A stretch of DNA of 64,000 nt, from positions 15,225,520 through 15,289,519 of the forward strand of contig NC_080546.1 in the NCBI RefSeq assembly GCF_028640845.1, given 5' to 3'. How positions within the stretch are numbered: position 1 is the stretch's first letter; each line of letters begins with the position of its first letter. The notes below the pieces were generated by a model. That model was not told the origin of the DNA, ran no database searches, and saw nothing but the letters and a program-made list of their open reading frames with translations. The position numbers and the translations under genes are program-made. Shown piece by piece: positions 21,670-33,411 of this stretch. Source of the DNA: Ahaetulla prasina (Eukaryota > Chordata > Lepidosauria > Squamata > Colubridae).

Positions 21670-22920
21670 GTCTAAAAGAACTTTAATTACACTTTCTTTC
21701 ACCTGATGAGTGGCAAGAGAAGATAGGTATTTGTTCAGTCTGATTCAATGCATAACAAGTGGCTGATGATGATAAACACAGATAGATTCACTTGGTATTC
21801 AAGCCTGTAAATCCACAATCTTTGTTGTGTTTTTCCCCTCGGAGCCACGCTTTTGATTTCAAGACCGCTTTCCTCTATTTCTGCCTGGAGCCTTTTCACT
21901 TCCTTATATTTCTCCAGATAAATTTGCAAACAACCACAGAAATATTCAGTTCCAGCTTCTATTCAGAGAACAGTCTCGGTTATAGTTAAAATTCGCTACT
22001 TGTCATTATAAGGAACTGCATTTTAGAGTTGCTGGATTCTTAATCCTTTGGTTTGCTTGCTTCATGCGGTGGACAAATTTAGACTCGTAAGGAATCGGAC
22101 TGTCTCATGTAAAACATGACCAACTATATAATTACACTCCTCCACCTTCACCTAAACTCCAGTCTTTTCTTCATGTTTGTTATTTAAAAAAAGAAAAAAG
22201 TCAAGCGTCAAGGGCTCATTTTTCAGGTTTTTCATTCCAAATGTTTGGTTTACAATCAAATTGATTTGGCTGTGGGGGTCGCTAATAACAAGCTAGTCAG
22301 CCATACTCCCTATCAGCCTCTCTCCAATAGCTTTCCCTTTGATATTTTTCAATAAAAACAGTTCATCCCACTATCAATAACATCGGGGTTGATTACCACA
22401 TTTTAAACTGGAGTAGAAAGCCTGTAAAAGTCAGAAAATCGCTTATATTCTCTCTCTCTGGATTTACGGCGGTGCATTAAATGAGATACACAGTTGGCTT
22501 GGTTTGCAAAGCACACTAAGTCAAACCCAAACAAAACACAATTTGCTTAATTTGTTATATAAATCCAGCCTCTGAGTTTCCCAATATCCACCGAGAAGCA
22601 AGAAATTATATTCTCTTTTTTTTTTCCTGAGCCTAGATAAATGGACTCTTTCTTTCTCTGGAGAATTCATGAATCTATAAATTTTACACTGAAGTTACTT
22701 TCTTCCTAACACCATCTCTGTCTCTTATCTGATAATGTTCTAATTCTTCACCTTCAGCTTGATTTGTCATGGCTATTAGAAACACTTGCCTATCCAAGTG
22801 CTAAGCTGATAGACTAAAGCTGTCTTCTGTTAAGCACTTTGCATTAAGCTGCATCATTATTTATCTCAGGAAAATTTACCCTGAATTGGAACTGAACCTC
22901 CAGAAACAGCGATAAGTTTC
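21670..22920. other. unique intronic sequence
   Basis: 1.25 kb without recognised repeats or exons. It includes a mixed pyrimidine-rich segment, 22600-22740. Confidence 0.45.
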
Positions 22921-22929
22921 ACATATTCT

Positions 22930-23145
22930 CAACACTGGTTCGCCGTACCCGCGTGCCTTCTCCACATGCACTCGGTCTTCCACACAAGCGCTTTGCTCGC
23001 ACAAGCACCTTCTGCGTGTGCACCCAGCCTCTAAAACGTGGTTAAATAGGGCGCAATACACTGGGGCTGGTGGGCCGGCCCACCCGTAGTCGCTGCTACC
23101 GATTCGCCTGAACCGGTATGAACCAACTGAATACCACCTTTGCCC
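22930..23145. mobile_element. hAT-type fragment, family D (CCGGTTC subtype)
   Basis: CACTGGTTCGCCGTACC, a GC-rich middle with GTGGGCCGGCCCACC, and GAACCGGTATGAACCAACTG then GAATACCACC. Termini eroded. Confidence 0.5.
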
Positions 23146-23299
23146 AAAAAGGATAAACAGAAGTTAAAAAGAGTAAAAAAAAATCCCCAGCAATGCCCAA
23201 GTGTTTCACTTTATTAACTTTAGGAGTGCAAATTCCAATTGAAGCAAATTGAAGAGGTTTCTTCATTACTCAAAAGAATCAGTACGTACAGCACAGGTA

Positions 23300-23640
23300 T
23301 ATCTGTCTGGGGTACATACGAAGGACAGTTGCAGTTGGATATGTCTAGTTTAATGACAAGAAGGACCGGGGCGACATGATAGCAGTGTTCCAATATTTGA
23401 GGGGCTGCCACAAAGAAAATGGGGTCAACCTATTTACCAAAGCACCAGAGGGCAAAACAAGGAAACAACGGACGGAAACTAATCAAGGAGAGAAGCAACC
23501 TAGAATTAAGGAGAAATTTTTTGACAGTTAGAAGAATTCATCAGTGGAACAACTTGCCTCCAGAAGTCATGGATGCTCCAACATTGGAGGTTTTTAAGAA
23601 AAGTCTGGACAACCATTTGTCTGAAATGCATGAACAGGGG
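23300..23640 (+). mobile_element. CR1 LINE fragment
   Basis: ATGTCTAGTTTAATGACAAG through GGAACAACTTGCCTCCAGAA to TTTGTCTGAAATG. Same region as 7330-7640. Confidence 0.85.
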
Positions 23641-23750
23641 TATAGATCCAGAACCACCTGTATTAGTTACAGTACATACCAATATTAATTATAGTTTCCA
23701 AACTGTTTCCACTTTATTGGAACTTAGGGCCTAAGCTGCTGGGAAAATAC

Positions 23751-24320
23751 TGTAGGAAGTTAGCACCCACCCCTCTCCTAGAAAAATGAAATATTCTAGG
23801 AAATATTAAAAAGGCAGAATACTATATTTTCCCTAAAGGAGAAACATGTTTCTAAAGACATAAATTCAGAACCTCAGCTCCCTGCCCCCACCCCAACCAA
23901 TATTTTGGTGCCAACCTATCTGTAAGACAAAGGCTGGGCCAGCTTATCTACAAAACAAAAGACATGGCCTTCAGGACATGATAGGATTAGCCCTCACTCA
24001 AGATCCAAACCAGGACAAAGCCATTAAGCCATAATAGGAATTGCCCAAAGCCACTTCATTACATCATTGCCCAGCAAGATTCAACCAGGCCTGGGAGTCT
24101 GACAACCAATCAGAGTACATTCCTTACACAAGAACAGGAAGCTCCAAGGCAGGACCCAAGAGAGGGTATAAATCTCTCTCCTTCTTTCACCCATGTGCTC
24201 TTTTTTGCCCAGGACCTCAAACCATGTGGTCCTGTCCACCATTAAACTATCTTTCCAAGCAGTCTCCATGTTTCCAGTGCCTTTTTTCCCACTTGGAACC
24301 GAACCCAGATGGACAGAACA
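23751..24320 (+). mobile_element. ERV-like solo LTR, copy A
   Basis: TGTAGGAAGTTAGCACCCAC to GGACAGAACA, with 4-base flanks ATAC on both sides (23747-23750 and 24321-24324), a TATA-like GGGTATAAATC at about 24165 and ATTAAA at 24241. Copy B is at 32439 in reverse. Confidence 0.8.
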
Positions 24321-24584
24321 ATACAATGTAAATCCAGGTTTGCAAGATGTGTGTATGTTTGCGTGCAAGTAGAAACAGAAAGAGATAAAGTGGCATGCTT
24401 TGAGCCACTCACAACAGAGGATAGAATTTCTGTTTTCAAAACTCCTAGAAAGCCTGCTAGTACAATTTTAGGGCCTGTCAAATTTTTCAACTTTCAATTT
24501 CCAAACATTAGGGGTGCTCAAAATTTGTGACATCTCTTGGGGATTGTAAAAATATTTTGGTTCCTTTAATATAACGTAGATGTA

Positions 24585-25173
24585 TGTTGTGACCCAGGCC
24601 CAAGTAGGTAGTAGGAAACTCAGTCAGTGAAAAAACAAACAAACTTTATTCGAACAGCTGAGAATTACTTCATCCTCAGCTAGTTCAACTAAATTAAAGC
24701 AAATTCCTCCCAACACAAATTCCTCAGTCCTATCACAAACCTTGGCCCAATTAGACAAACTGCCAAAGGCCTTTCTTGGCAAACGTTCAGAAGACACCGA
24801 TACAAAAATAAATGCAAGAAGATGAAGCTACCAACGTTGTTTTCTGGCAACGCCCAAACGCCATTGCTGGTCTGTTTTAAGCCTTATGGGAGGGGCTAAT
24901 CATCTCTTGGCCTTACTCCCGAGTCATCCTCCTTGCTTGAGCTGCTCTTGCCTTCTGGCAGCTCTTCTCATGCGTGTGTGAGGAACAGGCTCCTCCTGTT
25001 CCTCTGCCTCACTACTATCAGTCTCTGGAGGCTCTGGAGTCCGCACCTCACTCCCTGATAGCCCTGGCCCCACCTCAGCCTCCGATGCAGAGCCCTTATC
25101 TGGGCCTTCCCCAGCCTCCTCGCTGTCCAACTCCATTGCCAGCTCCACAGGCTGCTGGCGGACCACAGCAACA
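24585..25173 (-). mobile_element. solo LTR (LTR-3 family, copy 1)
   Basis: TGTTGTGACCCAGGCCC to CCACAGCAACA. On the minus strand AATAAAGTTT is the poly-A signal. The U3 frame (25166-24924) carries ELDSEEAGEGPDKG, a second acidic patch SSEAEEQEEP and a basic end RMRRAARRQEQ. Host duplication not found. Confidence 0.75.
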
Positions 25174-25790
25174 TGCTTCGAAAGTAACTACATATAACTT
25201 TTTAATATTTTGTTTCATTTGCAAATAATACAACTAGATTCACACAAAAACCTTCTACTCCGATTTTCACAGGGTAACTTAAATCTTGCCCAATTTAAAG
25301 AAAATACTGGTGAAAGCACTCAGTTCAGATCCTGGTTGAGAATGAAAACTCTTTCATACTTTTTTTTTCAACAGGATTTTGAATTATAGCAAGATGAGAA
25401 GAGAGAAAAATTATAGCAAGATGAGAAGAGAGAAAAAGGTAAAGAATTGGCTCTGGCCCTACTTATATGCACCAGACTCAAAATTTGACTCTTAGGTAAA
25501 CGTATATGAACAGAAAATGAAAGGGTTTCTCATTATATGAAAATAGAATTATATGGAAACAACTATACGATATATGCATTTGTGCCCCAAATCCAAGTTA
25601 TAATTTTCATTATATGGATTCAGATACTACCCTAAACTATACTCACTTTGTTTGGCTTAGATAACATGTGTTGCATGAAGAAGCCATGGGTTGTAAATCA
25701 TGGTTTACAATTTAACATAGTTGCATAAACCTATGATTTATGCATGAATAGTGATCCATTCCATAACCTCTAATAAAGTATGGTTTAGAA

Positions 25791-26148
25791 CAGGAGTGTC
25801 AAACTCACGACCCGTGGGGTGCTTAGATCTGGCCCGTGGGGCCACCCTGGAAACAGCGAAGAACCGGCCCACGCTGCCTCTGCCAATGAAAACAGACCTC
25901 CCTGAGCTCTGTTTTCACTGGCAGAAGGCTGCAGGAGGCCATCGCGGCTGAAAACAGAGTCTGGGTGGGCCACAAGTAGCCCACCGGGCTCTGTTTTCAC
26001 TGGGAGAGGGCTGCAGGAAGCCATTGCAGCTGAAAACGGAGCTCGAGCGACGTCAACCTGGCCAGCCCCCCCCCCGCTATGCCTCCCCAGCCCCCCTACA
26101 AGGTCAAACACAACCCTGATGTGATCCTCAATGAGTTTGACACCCCTG
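25791..26148. mobile_element. hAT-type MITE, family A
   Basis: CAGGAGTGTCAAACTC and GAGTTTGACACCCCTG, with a perfect 8-base duplication GTTTAGAA on both sides. Internal module GAAAACAGAGCTC repeated. Confidence 0.9.
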
Positions 26149-26156
26149 GTTTAGAA

Positions 26157-26930
26157 TGATCCATAAACCTGTGATCGGAAAGGCTCACTATTGAAATATT
26201 CTGGATATAGGTACACACAAAGTAGAAAATTAAATTGGTACTGTGGTTAAAGTGTAGTAGGAGACTGCTGCTGGGTTCACAATGCCACAATCCCATAGGA
26301 TTGATTGAACTATGGTTTACTGAGTTTGGTATACAAAGCAGAATGGTGGGTTTCATGCTAAATCAAAACCAAACAAATTACATTACTGTGCGGTTTATAG
26401 TTTAGAGTTTGCTTCTTTATTACAGACTTTGACCAGCTTTACAAAATTGAAAAAGAAAATAGATTGCTAGAGAAAACCCATTACCAGAAAGAAAAAGAAA
26501 GTCATAAAATAATATGGGCAATACATTGTGACTTAGCAATGTTATATGCCTCCAGCATTCAGTATTTAGATTTAACATATTCCACCTAATTTATCAACAA
26601 GAGATTTCTCCCAAAATAAAATACACAGTAGAAACTCTAAATAAATTATAAATAATGGTTCTCATGTGGCCGAGTTGACAACATTGTCATCATGAGAGCT
26701 GCAAAAAGCTACCAAAAAAATCCTACTCATGTTTCATTAAATTTAGCATACTACTATTATTTGGCAGTACTTTTAAATTTCTTCATTTATTCCACTATAT
26801 AGCCATCTCACATATGTGAGGTAGCTTACAATTAAAACATTCCCAATTAAAATGTCCCTCAATGCCTAAGGAAAGTAGTTGTTTTCATGGAAGTATTATA
26901 AAGATTTCCAAAAATCAAAAGAAAAACTGA
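26157..26930. other. unique intronic sequence with old ACCATAAACC-type repeat pieces
   Basis: GTGATCC and ATGGTTTA phrases on both sides of the family A insertion (25640-25780 and 26150-26370) resemble the sequence near 36060-36240 and 44150-44290. Possibly an old degraded MITE. Confidence 0.35.
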
Positions 26931-26934
26931 ATGC

Positions 26935-27085
26935 TACCACATCCAATAGTCTGTAGACATTCTCAGTCATCCAGGTCATGGTTGCCCCAAAGGTGCTTTT
27001 TTAGGAGGCAACTGGACTTTGGTTTTGTTTTTTTTGGAAGACGTTTCACTTCTCATCCAAGAAGCTTCTTCAGCTCTGCCAGGAT
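26935..27085 (-). mobile_element. Penelope-like terminus with intact hammerhead-like core
   Basis: On the minus strand: CTGAAGA (27073-27067), helix GCTTCT/AGAAGT with loop TGGATG, GAAA (27047-27044) and CGTC. Followed by the reverse of TCCAGTTGCC. Confidence 0.75.
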
Positions 27086-27141
27086 TCCATTCTCCACTAT
27101 CCTGTCAAAGCCGAAGAAGCTTCTTGAATGAGAAGCAAAAC

Positions 27142-27143
<2 letters not shown>
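27086..27143 (+). mobile_element. Penelope-like terminus, left part
   Basis: CAAAGCCGAAGAAGCTTCTT then GAGAAGCAAAACGT. The element stops at the L2 insertion and resumes at about 27643. Confidence 0.7.
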
Positions 27144-27206
<63 letters not shown>

Positions 27207-27640
27207 TCAATTTTTATACCACCCTTCTCCTGAAGGACTCAGGGCGGTGTACAGCCAAGATAAAACAAAACGATACAAAAATATACAATTAAAATACAAA
27301 TTAAAAAACTTAGTATATAGTTGGCCTAAAAACTTTAAAAATATATAAAACTAAAAACCCCATTAAAATTAGTAATAAATTTAAAACCAATAAAACTTAG
27401 GCCAGCCCCGCGCGAATAAATAGATGTGTTTTCAATTCGCGGCGGAAGGTCCGAAGGTCAGGTATTTGGCGTAAACCCGGGGGAAGTTCGTTCCAGAGGG
27501 TGGGAGCCCCCACAGAGAAAGATCTTCCCCTGGGGGCCGCCAGCCGACATTGCTTGGCGGACGGCACCCTGAGAAGTCCTTCTCTGTGAGAGCGCACGGG
27601 TCGGTGGGAGGCATGAGGTAACAGCAGGCGGTCCCGTAAG
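27144..27640 (-). mobile_element. L2-clade LINE, 3' end with (ATT)n tail
   Basis: On the minus strand the C-terminal RT-associated frame (27597-27397; HREGLLRVPSAKQCRLA, WNELPPGL, RRELKTHLF) has no stop. It is followed by the 3' UTR ending GCCCTGAGTCCTTCAGGAGA and a pure AAT tail of about 60 bases. Confidence 0.9.
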
Positions 27641-27642
27641 TA

Positions 27643-27722
27643 CCTTCTTCAAAAGAAAAAACAAGAAAGTCCAGTTCCCTCCTGAAAAAGCACCTTTGGG
27701 ACTACCACATCCAATGTGTGTA
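27643..27722 (+). mobile_element. Penelope-like terminus, right part
   Basis: CTTCTTCAAAAGAAAAAACA then TCCAGTTCCCTCCTG. Continuation of 27086-27143. Confidence 0.7.
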
Positions 27723-27976
27723 GAATTATTCATTAATAATGCAAAGTTTAGTGTGAGGAGTTGGCAACGACAAAATAGATCTCATACAGCAAAATAAACA
27801 AAGCAGCGTGAACAGAGACTCGGGCACAGGACTACTACCAAAAAGAACTAAGATTAAAAATCCCTATCCCGCCGCAGGGTTATTCGCGGTTGGGGGAACT
27901 AGAAGAAGGATTGTGGTAGGTAAGGTAGGTAGGAAGATATTGCCTTGAATTCTTGAAGGAAAAGAAAAACAGGCTA

Positions 27977-28235
27977 TTGAGGTGGTCCTCAATTTACAGC
28001 CATTCGTTTAGTGACCATTCGAAGTGACCACAGCTCTAAAAAAAAGTGACTTATGACTGCTTTCACATTTACAAACGTTGCAGCATCCCCATGGTCACAT
28101 GATCAAAATGTTCCAGGGTCATGTGATCACCTTTTGTGACTTTCTGACAAAGAAAGGCAATGGGGGAAGCCAGATTCACTCAACAACTGTGTTACTTAAC
28201 AACTGCAGTGATTCACGTAACAACTGCGGCAAGAA
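27977..28235. mobile_element. family M MITE
   Basis: TCCTCAATTTACAGCCATTC through GCAAGAAAAGTTAAGG. Right end eroded. Confidence 0.65.
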
Positions 28236-28279
28236 AAGTTAAGGATATATTTAATAAATAAATAAGGAAAATCCTAAAT

Positions 28280-28500
28280 CCTTAATGCTTAAGGATTTAG
28301 TTCTGATCCCATCAGCCAGAGAATTTCATCTAGTGGGGTCCAGGACAGGACTGTGCCCCTCCCAACTTCTGGAATATTCTGCCATCAGAGGTGACTCCAC
28401 CTCCACACTCCTGGCCTTCCGGAAAAGCCTAAAAACTTCGGTCTGCTGCTTGGCCTGGGGCCCCAATAGGAGCCTGCTACATTGGAGGTGGCTGACAGAT
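28280..28500 (+). mobile_element. LINE C-terminal fragment (L2/CR1 group), left part
   Basis: Reads like a degraded LINE C-terminus (WNILPSEV-type block, then a TFRKSLKT-like frame). Split from its tail at 28772 by a SINE. Confidence 0.55.
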
Positions 28501-28504
28501 AAGG

Positions 28505-28770
28505 AAGGTGTTTTGTTTTGTTTTTACATTTATATCCCGCCCTTCTCCGAAGACTCAGGGCGGCTTACAGTGTATAAGGCAATAGTCTCATTCTATTTGT
28601 ATATTTACAAAGTCAACTTATTGGCCCCCCAACAATCTGGGTCCTCATTTTACCTACCTTATAAAGGATGGAAGGCTGAGTCAACCTTGGGCCGGGCTTG
28701 AACCTGCAGTAATTGCAGGCTAGTGTGTTCTAATAACAGGCTCCTTACAGCCTGAGCTATTCCGGCCCCT
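28505..28770 (-). mobile_element. tRNA-derived SINE with L2-type tail
   Basis: On the minus strand: head ending GGTTCAAGCCCGGCCCAAGG, CAGCCTTCCATCCTTTATAA, and tail CGCCCTGAGTCTTCGGAGAA then GGGCGGGATATAAATG. Plus-strand relative at 37893. Confidence 0.8.
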
Positions 28771-28771
28771 C

Positions 28772-28962
28772 CGAGATGATGGGCTCACTCCGAAGCTGCC
28801 CATCATCTTGGTTTTTAAATTGTAACGTTCATGTTTAATTTTTTATTCTATTTTAATTTTGCTCTTTTTATTTTTTATTATATTGTAAGCTGCCCAGAGT
28901 TGCTGCATTAATGTGATGGGAGGCATAGAAATCAAACAAACAAACAAATAAATAAAAGCAGG
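28772..28962 (+). mobile_element. LINE 3' tail, right part
   Basis: GTAAGCTGCCCAGAGTTGCT then AAATCAAACAAACAAACAAA ending AATAAATAAAAG. Confidence 0.6.
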
Positions 28963-28964
28963 TT

Positions 28965-29425
28965 TTTTGAGTCCTTATAAAGGACATATAACGTAATCTA
29001 TACATATACATAGGCCTTTCAAGATGTCAAGTTCCACTCTGACAGGCAGATTCCAGCTCGCTCTGCAGTTTTTTAAGATTCATAAAAAATGCAACAACCT
29101 AGTCATAAAACACTACTCTTCCAAACAAAGTTAAAATGGATTTTGAATGAATGTTTTTTTTTTTAAAAAAAAACAGTCACAATGAAACGTGGCTTATGTT
29201 CTACAATCCTACATTAATGTGAAGACCTTCTAACAACCACAAATGAAATTGTGACTGTGCAAAAAAAAAAAAAAAAAGTTAAGAAGCAACATTATACTTA
29301 CAGCAAATAAACATGTTTTGGTGCATCTAACGGACTCTCACTAAGAAGGCAGCAAAAATATCTGTGTATCTTTCATCAAATCACCCAATTTAAACATATT
29401 TTTTAGAAGGTTAATGCTTAGGTAG
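28965..29425. other. unique intronic sequence
   Basis: A-runs near 29165 and 29262. Nothing else recognised. Confidence 0.4.
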
Positions 29426-29433
29426 AAATAATC

Positions 29434-29605
29434 CAGTGATGGGCTGCCCCCGGTTCGGACCGGTTCTATAGAATCGGTAGTAAAACCGGCGGGAGGCTCC
29501 ACCCACTGACCCGAACGTCATCAAAAGTGATCCGCGCATGCGCAGTAGAGCGTGCGCGCAGGCACGATGCGAACCGGTAGTAAAAGTAAGTAGAACCCAC
29601 CCCTG
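29434..29605. mobile_element. hAT-type MITE, family D (CCGGTTC subtype)
   Basis: CAGTGATGGGCTGCCCCCGG to AGAACCCACCCCTG, with a perfect 8-base duplication AAATAATC. Confidence 0.85.
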
Positions 29606-29639
29606 AAATAATCTGATCACAGTTGTACATATTCTTGTG

Positions 29640-29880
29640 AGAAATAAGTTTAGTGTAATGCACCAGGCTAGAAACTGGAAGACCTGGGAGTTCTAGTCCT
29701 GCCTTAGGCATAAAAGATGGTTGGCTGACCTCTACCCAACTCACCTCACAGGGTTGTTGTGGGGAAAATAGGAAGAGGAGGGAGGATCAGATATCTTCGC
29801 TACCCTGATTTGTTGTTGTTATTTGCAAATAAAATAATAAAGATGAGATATAAATAAATATGTAATAGTATTCACTCTAA
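29640..29880 (+). mobile_element. ACA-type tRNA-derived SINE
   Basis: GGCTAGAAACTGGAAGACCT, GAGTTCTAGTCCTGCCTTAG and AACTCACCTCACAGGGTTGT. Tail with AATAAAATAATAAAG. Confidence 0.7.
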
Positions 29881-29884
29881 AAAT

Positions 29885-30885
29885 GTAATAGTATTCACGC
29901 TAAACACTATTCTTTTGTACCGGTATGAATCAACTTTTACAACTCCTCATAATTTATAAAGTGGAAGAGATACAAACCTTATGGGGACAATTCTGTTCCA
30001 ACATTCCTATGGCAAGTTGAAATTGAAGCATAAAAGAGACAGGCATTTATTTATTGTAACCTTTTCACAAAGCCCAGCAAGCAATCACAATTTAACGACT
30101 GCAAAAATAACCCTTCAGCAGTAATTGAGGGTAGGTGCCGGCTAATTGTCTTCGCACAAAAAGTCTCACCCTTGTGACCACTTTCAAATTATGAATTGAC
30201 ATTATATCTCCTAGTGCCCACCGTATGTTTCAATCCATGATGAATATATTGAAAAAAAAGTAGAAAACGTTCAGCTCAGTTCGAAATGAAGGAAATGCAG
30301 GATGTTTTCTTTTACCTGACTTTAATGAAGGTGTTTCACCGAATTAATTTTGTAGCTGTACAAAACATACATGCAAATTGCGTGGAAAATAAACACTGGC
30401 AGACATGGAGCCAGTGATGAGTCAATAGGAAGATGTCCTGTTTTAATTGTATCTTTTAAAAACTTATTTATTTTGGGTAACGTTACTGGACATAATGTCC
30501 TATGGCTATACACGCTTCTAAACAGTTTTCAAAGGCAACTTTGAATATAAAATATATATTATAGCACAAGGTTATGTTTGGCCTCAGTTATGACTAGGTT
30601 AACAAATTACTGTACAAATTTATTACCCAATCAATGCTTCATCATGATCTGGATTGTAAACCACAATAGTTAATCAAAATCACATAGCCCACATTACTGT
30701 TTATTGAATGTGCAGGCTCGGCCTGTGTTGCTTTACTTCTGGAACTACACACAGAGAACATCAGAGAAATTTGGCACACAATCACTACAAGAGTAATTTG
30801 GCACACAAGCAGTACACATTACAGAACTACAATTCTGATTGGCAGGTGCTGAATACCCAAAGATAATGCACGTGTAGTTTACACA
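29885..30885. other. unique AT-rich intronic sequence
   Basis: No exon or repeat recognised, apart from a short direct repeat TTTGGCACACAA near 30770-30800. Confidence 0.4.
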
Positions 30886-30888
30886 AGG

Positions 30889-31120
30889 TAGTCCTCAACT
30901 TACAACCACAACTGAGCCCAAAATTTCTGTTGCTAAGTGAGGCAGTTGCTAAGTGAAATCTGCCCCATTTTACGACCATTCTTGCCACAGTTGTTAAGTG
31001 AATCACTGCAGAATCACTCACAAGCAAAGTCAATGGGAAAGCCGGATTCACTTAACAACCGTGTTACTAATTTAACAAGTGCAGTGATTCACTTAACGAC
31101 TGTGTCAAGAAAACCGTAAA
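30889..31120. mobile_element. family M MITE, left part
   Basis: GTAGTCCTCAACTTACAACC to CAAGAAAACCGTAAAATG, continued at 31428. Confidence 0.75.
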
Positions 31121-31427
31121 ATGTTGGAGCTCCTACGCTCTGGAATGAACTTCCCCCCGGTTTACGTCAATTGCCTGATCTTCGGATCTTTTGGCGTGAG
31201 CTGAAAACGCACCTTTTTATTCAAGCGGGACTGGATTGAAATTTTATTGGGGTATTTATGTTTTAAGATTTTAAATGGTTTTAAAATTTCGGCCACATTA
31301 TAATATTTCTTTTTAACTTCTTTTAATGTTTATATATTGAATTTTTTACTTGGCTGTACACCGCCCTGAGTCCTCCGGGAGAAGGGCGGTATAAAAATCG
31401 AAATAAATAAATAAATAAATAAATAAA
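31121..31427 (+). mobile_element. L2-clade LINE, 5'-truncated insertion
   Basis: C-terminal frame (WNELPPGL-type, LRIFWRELKTHLF-type), 3' UTR, CCGCCCTGAGTCCTCCGGGA, GGGCGGTATAAAAATCG and (AAAT)n. Flanked by AAAATG on both sides. Confidence 0.88.
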
Positions 31428-31515
31428 ATGGAGCAAAATTCTCTTAGCAAATGTTTCGCTTAGCGACAGGAATTTGGGCCTCAATTGTTGTTGTAAGTCA
31501 AAGACAACATGTACA
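31428..31515. mobile_element. family M MITE, right part
   Basis: GAGCAAAATTCTCTTAGC through GTAAGTCAAAGACAACATG. Confidence 0.7.
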
Positions 31516-31519
31516 TACA

Positions 31520-32230
31520 AATTACTAATATAATTACTATTAGTAATAAACACTAATTGACACTAATGCTAAAATGTGAAACTTATAAAAAAGCACAAAA
31601 CTAAAACAAAATAAGAAAGATTGGGGGGAAAAGCAAGTGTCTATCTGCTTTCTCTGTGTAGCTACTGGACCAACCAAATACATATCATCTAAAGTTCCAG
31701 AAACTTCAATGGTATTATGTTTGCTCAACCATATCCTTAGCCTTTACATTGCTTCAGGTGATTTTTATCTGTGTGTCTGAAGCTGAAATGATAAAATATC
31801 CTCCCTGTATCTTCATTTGAATAACTTCATCCATCATAATCAGAATGTCAACGGTACAGTGACCTAAGATTTTGATGGATTTTTGCCAGTGTGATACTCC
31901 ATCAGTCTGCATTTCCATCATGCCTTCCAAACTCACCTGCATTTCTGAAAACTATTCTGTGGAGTATGAGATTACAATTCTGCTCAATCTTTACGGGTTT
32001 CCAATTTGCTTCCAATCACAATGACTCGTCTAAATTTTTTCAGCTTTTTTTTTTTTTTGGCCCCAAAATGTGGCTGGAGAGACCAAAAAGAAAACTTTGG
32101 AAATTCAGAGTTCTCACACCGAGCGACTCTCTCTTGATAAGGTTATTTGCCTTTTTATACCTTTGGATTAATTAAAGTTTTATACTCATAAAAATGTTCT
32201 TTTCTGCTTCTCTGTTCATTTGCATTAGTG
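31520..32230. other. unique intronic sequence
   Basis: Nothing recognised except a T-run at 32045. Confidence 0.4.
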
Positions 32231-32257
32231 AATTTTAAAATTAGTTGGTTTGAGATA

Positions 32258-32258
32258 G

Positions 32259-32337
<79 letters not shown>

Positions 32338-32360
32338 GGAAGGAAGGAAGGAAGGATGGA

Positions 32361-32432
<72 letters not shown>
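32258..32432. repeat. (GATA)n, (GGAA)n and (GAAA)n microsatellite
   Basis: About 19 pure GATA units, then GGAA, then about 20 GAAA units. GATA repeats are typical of snakes. Open frames across this are artefacts. Confidence 0.95.
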
Positions 32433-32433
<1 letters not shown>

Positions 32434-32438
32434 GTAGA

Positions 32439-32926
32439 TGTCCATCTGGGTACAGTTCCAAGTGGGGAGAAAGACACTGGAAACATGGTGGCTGATTGGA
32501 AAGATGTTTTTTAATGGTGGACAGGATCACATGATTTGAGGTCCTGGGCAAAAAAGCACATGGGTGAGAGACAGTGAGAGATTTATACCCTCTTTTAGGC
32601 TTTGAATTTGAATTTGTATTCTGATCGGTTGTCAGGCTCCCATGGGGGAGGGGTAACTTTGTAGGTTGTCTTTTGAGTTCCAGGCTTGGTTGACTCTTAC
32701 TGAGTGATGATGTAATGAAAGGGCTTAGGGCAATTCCTACTTTGGCTCTGCCTGAAGGAGATAGATCTTTGTTATGTAGAATAGACTGGCCCAGGCCTTA
32801 ATGGCCCATTGACAAAGATGGGAGGCTGAGTTTCTGCTTCCCTTCTAGAGGGAAATATTCTGCCCTTTTACTATTTCCTAAAATATCTCATTTTCCTAGG
32901 AGAGAGGCGGGTGCTATCTTCCTACA
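32439..32926 (-). mobile_element. ERV-like solo LTR, copy B
   Basis: Reverse of 23751-24320 (TGTCCATCTGGGTACAGTTC to GCTATCTTCCTACA), with TATAAATCTC on the minus strand near 32588. Sits inside the microsatellite: GAAA and GATG before, GATA units after. Confidence 0.8.
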
Positions 32927-33062
32927 GATAGATAGATATAGATATAGATATACATATATATGCCATTTAGAGATAATCAAGACCCAAAGAAGCAGTACAG
33001 ATGAGTAATAATTAGAGTAAGACAAGGTAACAATGATGTTGAGTTCACCTCAACTTCTAGAG

Positions 33063-33403
33063 CAGGGGTGTCAAACTCAAGGCCCGCAGGGCGGATCCGT
33101 CCCATGAAATGCTTAGATCTGTCCCGCGGGAATGCCCTGGAAACAGCGAAGGACCCACCGGCGGGGCCTCTGTCAGCAAAAACGGAGCTCAGGAGGGCCC
33201 TCCCGAGCTCTGTTTTAGTTGGCAGAGGGTTGTAGAAGGCTGTTGCAGACAAAAACAGAGCTCAAGAGCCCGTTTTCTCTGGCAGAGCGCTTGGGCCACC
33301 TCCGACATGAGTGAAGTCAAGATGGCCACGCCCCCCCATCCCCCCCCCCGAAGTCAACACAACCCTGATGCGGCCCTCAATGACATCAAGTTTGGCACCC
33401 CTG
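33063..33403. mobile_element. hAT-type MITE, family A
   Basis: CAGGGGTGTCAAACTCAAGG and AAGTTTGGCACCCCTG, with a perfect duplication TTCTAGAG. Confidence 0.88.
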
Positions 33404-33411
33404 TTCTAGAG

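Noticed and set aside
24585..25173. LTR-3 copy as a cellular acidic-protein gene
   Set aside because: A second copy at 46598 has the same ends, poly-A signal and frame, so it is an LTR.
32155..32551. Long Phe/Leu/Ser and Ile/Tyr/Leu frames
   Set aside because: Translation of (GAAA)n and (GATA)n microsatellites.
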